From: Nymphaea colorata
Taxonomy: Eukaryota; Streptophyta; Magnoliopsida; Nymphaeales; Nymphaeaceae
DNA: 64,000 nt
Assembly: GCF_008831285.2 (NCBI RefSeq)
Contig: NC_045143.1
Coordinates: 12,451,214 to 12,515,213, forward strand
Direction of reading: 5' to 3'
In this document: positions 48,101-60,100 of the stretch, piece by piece
Layout of the letters: each line of letters opens with the position of its first letter
Position numbering within the stretch: position 1 is the stretch's first letter
Program-made: the position numbers and the translations under genes
Notes under the pieces: generated by a model
The model's database searches: none
Told to the model about the DNA's origin: nothing
Seen by the model: only the letters and a program-made list of their open reading frames with translations

Positions 48101-51100
48101 GTCTCTACTTGAAGGAAAATCACCTTTCTTTATTTTACACCAAGAACAACCAAATTATAATGAATTACATGTTTTTGGGTGTGTCTGTTACATACATTTT
48201 GATGTTTCCTTGAGAAATAAGTTTCAAGATCGAGCTGTTATGTGCAAATTTGTGGGTTATGCAGAAAATTATAAGGGCTATAGATGTTACAGTCCAAAGA
48301 CTGGGCGCGTGTATATTTCACGACATGTTGTTTTTGATGAGCTTAGATTGAAGGATTTAAAGGAGCCACAAACAACACTTAATGTAAGAGATGATGTATA
48401 TGATTCATGGCTGAATGTTGAAGTATTAGGCCAAGGGGCTGATACATTCCATGCACAAAGTGACAGAATTATTGATGAGTTAGAGACAGCCACAGATACT
48501 CAGTTGGACAGCACAACTTTATCTACACAGATACAAAATGGGTTTACAAACTCAAGTACAAACCCGATGGCAGCATTGATAGATATAAGGCTCGTCTTGT
48601 GGCTCGAGGCTTCACTCAGCAGTATGGGGAAGATTACGATGAGACTTTCAGTCCAGTCATCAAGATGAGAACGATTCGTGTTATCATCTCTCTTGCAGTT
48701 TCACATGGATGGACTTTATATCAGTTGGATGTTAAAAATGCTTTCCTTCATGACTTTCTAAAGGAAGAGGTATACAAGGAACAACCCCCAGGTTATGTTA
48801 CCAATGATCCAACTCAGTGGGTGTGCAAATTATAAAAATCGTTGTATGGGCTTAAGCAAGCATCTCGCTCATGGTTCGATAGATTTTCTTTTCATATACA
48901 ACAGGCTGGTTTTCTCCGAAGTTCACTTGATCATTCCTTATTCATATATCATGCGGGTGAAATTACCACTTGGCTACTCATATATGTAGATGACATAGTT
49001 CTTACTGGAAATTCTTCATGTCATATATCTCATGTTAAGGAGGTATTGAAACAAGAATTCAAGATGAAGGATCTCGGCGAACTACAGTATTTTTTGGGTG
49101 TTGAGCTTGATAGAAACGGTGACACATTAACTCTTACGCAACATAAATATACTCTTGATATTCTGGATAGAGCAGGTATGACAAATTGCAAGCCCATAAA
49201 TACTTCTAGTGTTTTCAACACAAAATTGAATGCCTTTGATGGGAGTGATGCATACTCAAGTCCTAGTTTCTATCGGAGTATAGTTGGAATGCTACAATAT
49301 CTCACCTTTACACGTTTAGACATAGTGTATGCAGTGAATCAAGTATCTCAGTTTATGCATGCACCCACAGAAGGGCATATGGATGCTACCAAACGCATTT
49401 TGCGTTACCTTAAGGCTACTCTTGGGGATGGACTCATTTACACAAGACAGTCAACTATTTTGAATGGACATAACATTTTCACCTACACTGATGCAGATTG
49501 GGCAGGTGATCCAGACGATAGACGATCAGTTTCAGGTTATTGTCTTTTCCTTGATTCCAATCTTATTTGTTGGAGTAGTAGGAAACAACGTGCAGTTGCC
49601 AGATCCAGCACTGAGGCAAAATGTAGGGCAATGGCTGCAGGCACAACTGAAGCCTCGTGGTTACGTCATCTGCTTGGGGAACTCTCCCTTCCCATTTCTC
49701 AGTCATCTTTATTCTGTGACAATCAAAGTGCGATCAAGATTGCTTTCAATCTTGTTCTACATAATCGCACTAAGCATATAGAGATTGATCAACACTTCAT
49801 TCGTCAAAAGGTCGAGGAAGCCGAGATTGTTCCTACTTATATAGCCACGTCTTAACAAGTGGCTGATCTTTTTACCAAGGGGCTCACAGGGCACCATTTC
49901 TGGGAATTGAAGAACAAGTTGTGCATGATCAAACCTCTTGCACAACTTGAGGGGGGCTATTAAGATTGTACAAATTGGATCGGGTCTACAGACCCGATCC
50001 ATCTTGCCCATATACCTAAACATAATGGGCGGTGGCATACTTGTAAATACTTGTTGTTTTCTGTATTTACTTGTAGCATACATTAGGTTATATTAATGAC
50101 AAGGAGGAAGGGCCACGGTTGCTGCCCTCTTTTCTTCTCTCTCTCTATTGCACCTGCAGTCACCTCCTCTTCTTCTCTTCTCGCATCTACAAAGGATTCA
50201 GTCCAGTGGTTTGGCGTAATATCTCAAAATCTTACACAACCCTCATGGTGGTTTGAAATATTACGGATTATACTTGCTGCATCGGTAGTGCAGTCCACAA
50301 GGAAGAACTTATTCCAATGGGAATTGCTCAGTCTTTTCTAGGACACCTAGAGTTGACAAGGCGAGAGTCCAATGCTCCAAACACAATATGCAATAATATT
50401 GCATACCTTAGGGCCTTGCACCACGTGCCCTCCGAGCAGGCAATACTAGTGGTGTGGGCGAGATGTATCCCAAACGAATTGCCTTGCTCAACTGATCTCA
50501 AACTCAAATTAGCATTTCTTAGCAGTAAATGATGTGAGAAACATAGACATTATTTTCGGCTAGAACACAAGGTTGACTCAACTACTTCGAGGCTAAACCA
50601 ACCCCAAAACACATTCATTTGGAGGTCATATATTCAGTCATTTTCCTTGGAACTAGTTGGAAAATACACAAAGGGTATCACTACAGCTTTCAAGTTTTAA
50701 CATACAATTCGTGGTCCGCATTAAACATATATAATAATGGGTGCATATGCCCACCTAGCAGACTGTGTAAATAAAACGCGAATTTCACATATTTGATTCA
50801 GTCGATACTCATCATTTCATAATCACAAGGGAAAGGAGATTCCATATTATTCATTTTACATAAATCAACGACCGAACCATGGAGAGTAGATTTGATCCAT
50901 GGCCAGTACCTAGCTGTCCTAAGTAATATTATGTTAGGATGCTTACTACTGTGCGGTTGGGGCCGAGGAGGTACTCAACTTGATAACTTGCTTAAAACTG
51001 TTCTAAACAGTTATATTTCTAGCATGCTTACACAATCATGAATTAATTAAAGGCAACTGACAATACATAGATTTATAGGCATGTGAAAAACATTAGCATG

Positions 51101-54100
51101 TACAAATTTTACCATTTTCACGAAGGCTAAAACAAGCAACACACTCAATCAATAATTTATTGGACAAAATACTAGATCACTCATCCTTCTTAACGTGGGA
51201 CATTGTTTTCATGGTCTGACAATCCTAGGAGCCCACACTTAGGAGCTGTGGAACATGTCATATTTGGCACTTGGAAGAGATTTCCCTAGAATGCCGTCAT
51301 ACCTGGCCCTGTGTCTCCACAAACAAAAGAAATTGTTCAAGCTCCAAATCCTCTCTTTCAAGGTCCGTTTGATGCTCCAGGTCCACCTGCAAAAACTCAG
51401 AACTATAAGTTCCTTACATACTTAATGCACTATCAGTCTTTATCTAGGTAGGAAAAAGCCGTTAGGCAGGTGATTGACGTTTCTAAAAGATTGCGGGAGG
51501 ACAAATCTCCAACCAAAAGATTTTTCAAGCTTTTCCACCCTCACAGAACTGAGGCCGGCTGATCTAGAATCCCAACTCTCTTTTTGAGTGTTATAGTTAA
51601 TTTCTTATTGGCTCTCATTCCTAGTCGGGATTTGAATTGAAGTTCTAAATGTCTTTTTGGCTCAACAGATCATCACATCTTAGTGGTGAGCACGACTGGC
51701 CATATAAGAATAGATATATATTGTCTTTACTCATGGAGCCTCTTCATCCAACTGCCACACGTCCACATAAGTCTACACTCGTACTTGACTTAAGTATGAT
51801 ATTTCCAATTCCATCGATCACAAATAAGACAAAAAATTACGAGCCAGAACTTGAACTAATTAATTGCTAGTTTCAAGCAGCTGAGGGACAATTAAATCAA
51901 TGTCATTAGGTATAAACTTGCTCAAATTACTTGCTAAACACCAGTTCAAATAATTAGAAACAAATTTAGTTTGCTAAGGCCTGACTGAAATATTGCCATT
52001 GTAACTAAACTTCAATCTGATGATAATGCAGCACCAAGCTCACCGACTTTTCCATATAATAAGTCAGGACCATCAAGAGAAGAGAATATTTTTCATATAC
52101 TTGAACAGGTCTCTGTTAAAATTCTGTGGACAGTCCTTTCAAATCACAAGTTCCGTCATCTAGCAAGACCTTTAAGGCAGGAAAAAGAGCTGCAACATGG
52201 AATTTGCAAAGACCACTTAAGGTAATGTAATTCTTACTAAAACAACTGTCCTTAACGATGCAAATTTCTGTTATATGTTCAAAAATCCAACCGAACCTTA
52301 AATTTCACGTGAAGAAAACAATAAACATGCACACCATTGGAAATAGCATCTTCATAATAATGCACAAAATCAACTCAGCTTGCCTGTTTTCGTCCCTGAC
52401 TTCAGGTATACTCTCTGTCCTGCCAAAACTCCATGTTCAAAAACACAAACAACTACCCTTTGAGGCTAAACTAAAAAGAACTAGGACAATGAGCTGGCAT
52501 TTAACAAACAGCAGGCTTAAATGCCACTCTAGACCAGCACCCAAACACATGATTCTTCAAAATCTGCCTCCCATGAGGCAGAAAAATTTTCATCGTTGGT
52601 CTATTAGTCCCATAACTCAGAATTTAGAGCTTGACATACACGAAAAATAATAGGATCTCACAATGCCTGAAAGTACATTGCATAACATGCACAAATATCT
52701 AGTGAGTTCTCCAATTATTTTCGAACCTCAAAACTGATGAGGGAGTCCACTCCAGTCTTTCAAGCCCATGTTCAGCCACACAATCACATATATGTATGTA
52801 TGTATGCATGTACATACACCCTCTATATCCCTATACTCATCTTCTCTAAAATTTTCAGTTGTGGCCAGGTAGTTCCATGGGTGGGTGAGAAGATGAAAAT
52901 ATAAAGTTACGGTTTTTTCTTTTTTGTTTTTGTTACTTTGAAACCTTCTTTTATAATTCCTGCGAAGCCCTATTTATAATTTACAACCTCTTTTATTTAT
53001 TTCAAGTTATGTCTTCTCTTGACCTTTGTAAATCAACAATTAATATTTATTTATTTATTAAGAAGATGTACAATAGAGTGGTTGTTACGGTTGTCTATGT
53101 GGATGATATAATATTTATAGGGAGCAGCATGCAGGATTCTTTAGAAGCACTTTGTCACCAAAGATCTTGGGCTCATCAAGCATTTCCTGAGCATTGAGGT
53201 GGCCAAAGGTAAAATGGTATACTGTTATCTTATCACAAGGATGTGCTGGATTTATCGAAGGAAACAAGAATGTTGGGTGCTAAACCTGTAATATTCTCAT
53301 GGACCCCAAGAGGCACTTATTTCATGGATAGCATGAGCTAGGTGAGAGCATTGGCTATCACTTTCTTGTTGGTAGCTGCTTTATGGTATTGTTATTAGAC
53401 TTGATATATCTCTTGTTCTCAGTAAGATTAGTCAGATTGCAATGACACCAACCAAAATGCATTAGGATGTAGCTATGATAATTCCTATATATCTAAATTC
53501 TTCTTCTGGGAAAGGCTTAATTATTTAAGAAGGGATCACCTCTTGATGTAGTAGCATATGGTGCTGCTGATTAAGGCATTATGCAGCATTGAAGATGGAA
53601 ACTACTGCAAGGTTTTGTATTTTTATGAGAAAATTTGGTACATGGAAGAGCAAGAAGCAAAATGTCATTGCTAAGTTTAGTGTAGAATCTGAATGTAGAG
53701 CTATGGTTTATACCATAGCCAACTTAATGTGGATGAAATCCATATTAACTGATTTACATGTTGAACTTCCTGTTCCATAGTGATGAAGTGTGATGATAAA
53801 GCCACTACTAGCTGAGATGGATTAAACCCTGTCTTTCATGAGAGGACAAAGCACATTGAGATGAATTTGGACTATATTTGGAATTTAGTATAATCAGGAT
53901 GTATCTACACTTCATGTAGCCTTAGGAGATCAAATGGTTGATGTGTTCAAGAAGCTGGTTGCAAGCTTTATCTTTTTGAAGCCTTATGACAAGCTGAGCA
54001 TGATAGAAATCTGGGTTCCAGCTTAAGGGGGACTATTGTGAGAAATATTTATAAGTTTGTGGTAGTGAGAGAAATATTTATTAGTTGGTGGTACTTAGTA

Positions 54101-57100
54101 AAATTTTTCATTAAGATTTATTTTATTACTTTCTTGTACTAAGGTGGACTGCTGTGTAATTTTTGAGTAATCTCTATTTAAGTAGCGATTAGAGTTGATA
54201 AAGGATGACTTTTTTGTTTCCTCATCCATCTTTTTTAACTGTACAAATCTCTTATTATTGCGCTTTATACTATAGGCTTCTCCTTGTATTGCAATAAGTA
54301 TTGTACAGTAAAGTTTAACATTCATATTAGAAACAAATGGTCTCATCGAGGGCCTTGTTTCTTCTTGAAGGGTTCCAGCGAGAAGTTTGCAAATGAAGTT
54401 GTATTTCTTTATATAAAGTGTGTGTGTGCATATAGTTTTCGTTTTTTGCATATAGTTTCATTTTTTGTATGTATGTGTTCATTTTGTTTTTGCTATTTGC
54501 AAAACTAACTATGGGTTTTGTTATTATGATTGTATTTGATGTTCCCATTATATTGAGTCTTTTTATTTGTTCCCTTCATATCTCCTAAAAACTTTGTTGT
54601 CTACCATAATTTTTGACGAATAGAAATATATGTTGTGTAACAGCCACCAGGTTCACCTGCAACTTTCCCATTTCATGGAAGCGAAACACGAAGTGAGGAG
54701 TAAGTGATTTGATCGATGAACTATCAAATTCATATAAGCCGATTGGATTGACCAACACGTAGCATGTGCTGGAAGGATGGATAGACAATGCCATTCCAAG
54801 TTGTTACTAATGAATTCAGTCTTGTCCTTTGTAAAAATCATTCTTGTTGTTGTTTATATTCTTTCTCTGGTTCTTGCATTGGCTTTTGATTCCATCATCG
54901 ATTACTGTGTTTTACCTTTTTCTTCAGTTATATTGAGATGTTCCTGAGATCACCAACTGCTACTGAACAAGCTAACATTAGCGATTGGATAAAGGTGCGG
55001 CAATGTGGAATCAAATATTACTTGTCACTTGGTGATCAGAGGCTTGTTCATCAGAACTACATTCTCCGGCCTAAAGCTGAATTTGAGGTGAGACTGCTTA
55101 CGTGATGATATTTGGTCTGACACTTTATTCAATGCTTTTGCTCTTTTGTTTGTCCCACATAGCTTGCTCAAATTTCCGCATCTAATTAACACAGATTCAA
55201 AGACGACTCACCGGAGTTATGTACAGCAACAGAGAATTTGCTTTATGTTTTACTGAATCATCACTAGAAACATAGCTTGTTAATTGTTAATTATGAATTC
55301 TTATTTGTTGCACCTGCACCCTACACCTGTATGACGTAGCTATCCCTCTTCTATTTTTTTCCCTGCCTTAGACTTACTCCAAACACAAGAGACAATATAT
55401 AACAGGCTGAAGGACATTCATGAATATTTGTGCATGGTTCCCAAGCAGATAATTTAAGCTTGCATTTAGTTTTTCTTCTTAAGTTCTGTTTTATTTTGAG
55501 CAAGAGTTTCTCGAGCCTAAATTGTGTAGCTGGATTTGACACTTTTTCTTGGTTGTCATGTTCATTTATCATTTGTTACCAATCTTTTATGCTGTTTCTT
55601 TTCTTGTTCGTTGCCAACTTAATTTCCTCTACTGCATTGGTGCCTGAATTTGCTTGAGTACCTTTCTTCGTATCAATCCAACTAAACAGCTCCACGGCTG
55701 CAAGGTTATGTAGTTGATGAGTGGTTAAGTTTCTCATTGCTCTGTCTCATAATTTGGTTAACCCATAAGGACAAAACATTTATTTTATGGCTCTACATTT
55801 TGCTCTTTCAGTGCCCTTTTTCTACAATATCCTGTTGACAACAGAAAATGCAAAGTAAACTTGTACATGTCATGTGTGTTGACGTTTGAGGTAGTTTTTA
55901 GAATATTAAAGAACCTGACAGTTCTTTAATTATTTTCAATAACTTTTTGGTTTACAATGTAATTCTGTTTTGTACCATAATTCTCCCTTAAGTAAGGATT
56001 AGGGTAAGTGATCAATAACAAGTTTGACGTGTTTTCTTCTCTCTGTTTCTCTCACGTCAACATGGTATTATAGCCATGTACCATCTTACTTTTGGGGAGA
56101 TGCGATCCTAACTGCATGTTACCTCATTAAGCGCCTACCATCCTCATCTATACTTGACAAAATTCCAATTCAAATGTTTTACCTTGATCGTTCCATTGTT
56201 TCAAACTCCACCTCGTGTGTTTGGATGCACATGCTTTGTCGGTTTGTTCATATCCTTGGACCAAAGCGAAATAAACTTGCTGCCCAAGCCCGAAAATGTA
56301 TCTATAAGTTCAGTTAGTCTCCCTCTCTGTGTGCCGTCATGGCTGAGTATTATCTCTCTGTCTCTTCTCTCCTATTTAAATGTTTAGCCATGGTGCAGCG
56401 TTTTGCATGTCAAAACCATCACATTGAAATTGGATGTACTCTTACCAACACCCACTTTTTTGAATGTTCACATATCAATTTGAAATTCAGATTCAAATGA
56501 GAACAAAGAAAAGCTACTTAAGAATCTGAAATCTGATTTCACTTATCCCAAGAACCAACGAGGCTACAAATGCTTTGACCCTCTCATCCAGAAAGAGTAT
56601 GTCAGTGCGGACGTCACATTCTTTGAGTCCCGTCCATATTTCCCACAATCATCTACCTCTTGCCCTGAAAGTCTCCCTCAATGCCCTTTGCCAATCCCAC
56701 CTTTCCCGCTTATGTCCCTTCTGAGTTCATCACCACCCCGAAATCGTTTTTCGGATCCTCCATTAGTCTACTCTGGCCGACAGGATCTTTCACATGGCTC
56801 TCCTCTATCATCCTCTCCTGAGGTAAGTGTACCTGATTACTCAACTTCGGTTATCTCTGACTCGCAGGATCTCCCTATTGCCTTGTGGAAGGGTAAACGT
56901 CAATGCACCATTCATCCCATTTCATAGTTTGTGACGTCTGAATATGTAAGTGACAAGGTGCGCTAATTCATTCATGCTCTGTCTACTTATACTACTCTGA
57001 CATCTCATCAGCAAGCATTACTAGACCCTAATTGGCGCGAGGCTATGGAAGAGGAAATACATACTTTATAGGAACGCCACACGTGGGACGTTGTTGCTTC

Positions 57101-60100
57101 TCCTTTCAGTTGTGATATTGTTGGATCCAAATGGGTATTCACTATCAAATACCATGCAGATGGCACCCTTGAACGTTATGAAGCTCGGCTGGTCACAAAA
57201 GGATATACTCAGACCTATGGTATTGATTTCTTTGGCACCTTCTCACCAGTGGCTTGGCTAGGTACCATTCGCCTCTTGATTTCTCTTGCAGTTCAGTATG
57301 ACTGACAGATGCATCAATTGGATGTCAAAAATGCATTCTTGCATGACGATCTTGAGGAGACAGTTTATATGCAACAACCACCTGGCTTTGAGGTTCAGGG
57401 GGAGTGTGGGAAGGTGTGCAAATTGCGGAAGGCCATATATGGACTGAAACAAAGTTCCCGTGCGTAGTTTCATAAACTATTTGATATTGTCTCACAGAGT
57501 GGATTCCAGAGGTCACCTCTTGATCATTCAGTGTTTGTTAAGAAGGGAAAGTTGGGTATGGTTATCTTGGCAGTATATGTTGATGATATTATATTGACCG
57601 ACAACTATAAACAAGGTATATTTGAGACCAAAGAATTTCTTGAGAAGCACTTTGTCACTAAAGATCTTGGACACTTGAGATATTTTCTTGGGATAAAAGT
57701 GGCTTGTGGCAAGGAAGGAATAGTTCTCTCTCAATGAAAGTACATTTTAGACTTATTGCAAGAAACATGAATGTTGGGGGCAAAACCTGCCACCATTCCC
57801 ATGAATCCACAATTGCACCTACATGATGAGCAGTCAGAACCTGTAGAATCCAAGATGTATAGATCTTTAATTGGAAAGTTTATGTGATAGTTACAAGACC
57901 AGATATTAGTTTTGCAGTGGGAAAGCTGAGTCAGTTTATGGAGAAATCAAAGAAGATTCATTGGGAAGCTGCATTGATGATACTCAAATACTTAAAATTC
58001 TCTCCCGTTAAAGGACTACTATTCAAGAAAGGGAAAACCTTAGATGTCCAAGCCTATAGTGATGTAGACTATGCAAGATCTGTTGAAGATAGAAAATCTA
58101 CTACTGGATTTTGTGTTTTTGTAGGAGGGAATCTTATATCCTGGAGGAGCAAAAAACAGAATGTGGTCTCACGGTCTAGTGCTGAGTTAGAATATAGGGT
58201 CGTGGCCCAAACGACAACAGAATTAACATGGGTTAAATCCATGCTTGAAAGCCTTGACATTCCAGTTCAACTACCTATGAAAATGTTTTGTGATAACAGG
58301 GCAGCTACTTATAATGCAAATAACTCGGTCTTTCACGAAAGAACTAAGCACATTGAAGTAGACTGTCATTACATTCGTGATTTAGTTCAAGGAAGAGTGA
58401 TTTCTACAACTCACGTGGTCCTTGAAGAACAAACTGTCTTGCAATTAGTGAATTTTCAAAGTGTTGTAACAAGTTGAGCATGGTAGATGTCTATGCTCCA
58501 ACTTGAGGGAGAGTGTTGATGTTGAGGTACTTTTTAGACTATTAAAGAACCTAACAGTTCTTTAATTATTTTCAATAACTTTTTGGTTTACAATGTAATT
58601 CTGTTTTGTACCCTAATTCTCCCTTAAGTAAGGGTTATGGTAAGTGATCAATAACAAGTTTGACGTGTTTTCTTCTCTCTCTTTCTCTCACGTCAACAAT
58701 AAGAACATTAGAATCTGGCTTCATTAATACAGTGGCAAATATAATGCATTTTTTTTTCATTGTTGAGTGCATCCTTGGGATCATAGGGAACTAGCCTGTT
58801 AGTACAACTTTTGAGCCTTGCAGCTATGTCTATTTATTATTTAGGGAAAATTTAAAAGTACACTAAACTTTAAGACCTCATTCATTTGCACACCAAAATT
58901 TAGAGGTTTTGAATGTCTCCAAACTGTTGGCTTGAGGTAAAAAAATAACACCTAAATAAAATAAAATAATCCTTTTTATGATAATTGTTGTAAATGGCAA
59001 TCCTACCCATCAAATAAAAAAAGAAACGCTTCCAAACTAATTCCCATCTTTCGAGAAAGGTTCTCTCTCTCTCTCTATCTCTCTCTTTTGATTGCAAGAT
59101 GGAGTTAGGCGGACCCCATTGAGAGATAGAGACCTCATAAATACAAAACAAATGTCGTGATGAAGACCTCTGAAAACCCTCACCTATGATAACACATGAA
59201 CGATATGAGAGAGAGAGAGAGTAGAAACCTATAATTCATGAGACATTTAAAAATTTCTAAAAGTTTGGTATGCAAATGAAGTGGACAGCAAGTTGGTGGT
59301 CATTTAAAAACTTCCTTAATTATCCTGCAGGAAAACTTGGGGGTAATTTCAACAATCTGACTACATTGGACTACTTAATATTAGTTGTACAATATTCACT
59401 TGAGAAAGGGTCTTTATCAAATATTTTTATTATTTCACATTGCAGGTTGGACGGACAACATTGGGTGGACTATTGCAGCTGGATTACAAAGTTATTATTA
59501 GTTATAAACGTAGATCGACATCTATCAACAAAGGTGGAGTCTCCATTTTGCTGGAAAGTATTGATGAGCTTGGTGAGACATTTTTGGTCTTAAAGGGCAC
59601 AAGCAGGAAAGTAAGTTTTTGTATGCTACTTCCTCTTTTAGCTTTTCAATATCCTTTGATTATCATATGTATTAGCCCTTTGTTTCCTGCATTTTTTGTA
59701 AGTTACTTATCTAGGGGAGTTGAAGCTACCATTGCTAGCACATGTTTGTGTAAATCAGAGCTGAACTAGATGACACCAGCCACACCAAGAACTCACACAA
59801 GGAGAAACCTCAAACTAGAGGTAAATAACTTGTATTGCCAAGTCTCAAAGAACACCTAAAAACTAGGCCTTAAAGCCCACACTAAACAACGGACCACAGT
59901 CCCTTATTTGTACGACAAGAAGAAGAAGAGAGAGAAGGAGATGGCTGTTGAGCCAGCTCAAACAGCTATAAATCTAGCCATTGGAAGCTGCCCAACAGCT
60001 CTCTCCCCTCTCTCTTTCTAATAATGAAAGTTAAAAAGTAGTCACAAAAAAAGGAACAGAAAAATACATAGAAAATAAAGGGAAAATACATAAAGAACCT

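Larger units (their letters stand above)
45410..50236 (+). mobile_element. Nearly full-length Ty1/copia element in intron 7
   Basis: Total length 4827 bp. The LTRs are 279 bp each (45410-45688, 49958-50236), differing at 7 positions by hand count (about 2.5%). The 5-bp target duplication CAACC is at 45405-45409 and 50237-50241. Primer site TGGTATCAGAGCC at 45689; purine tract TTGAGGGGGGC before the 3' LTR. Order gag, protease, integrase, RT, RNase H is typical of copia. The low LTR divergence makes this the youngest retroelement visible. Coding breaks: UAG at 47637, a deletion or frame change near 48545, UAA at 48833 and UAA at 49853. Gag style and small size suggest an Ale/Retrofit-like lineage, with modest certainty. 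Confidence 0.95.
44769..51450 (+). repeat. Second copy of the 31.2-kb LTR family, split by a young copia
   Basis: It begins TGTTACGCCCCGATTTT at 44769 and follows 31190-33000 in order: the GGAAGGCTGAGC block (45030 versus 31530), TAGGACACCTAG (50339 versus 31971), GAGCAGGC near 50433 versus 32056, and AACCATGGAGAGTAG (50876 versus 32407). The copia element 45410-50236 lies inside it, exactly filling a gap between matching parts. The 3' limit is not clear; similarity fades after about 51.4 kb. Confidence 0.7.
55877..58698 (+). mobile_element. Ty1/copia element, 5' coding half deleted, intron 9
   Basis: The LTRs are 55877-56062 and 58514-58698 (186 and 185 bp), TGTTGA...CGTCAACA, with about 8 substitutions and one indel (roughly 4%). 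The primer-site-like TGGTATTATAGCC follows at 56063, and TTGAGGGAGAG precedes the 3' LTR. Immediately after the primer site the sequence is already integrase C-terminal text, so gag, protease and most of integrase are gone. Flanks ATGTG and ATAAG do not match, so no target duplication is apparent. Same strand as the host gene. Confidence 0.92.
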
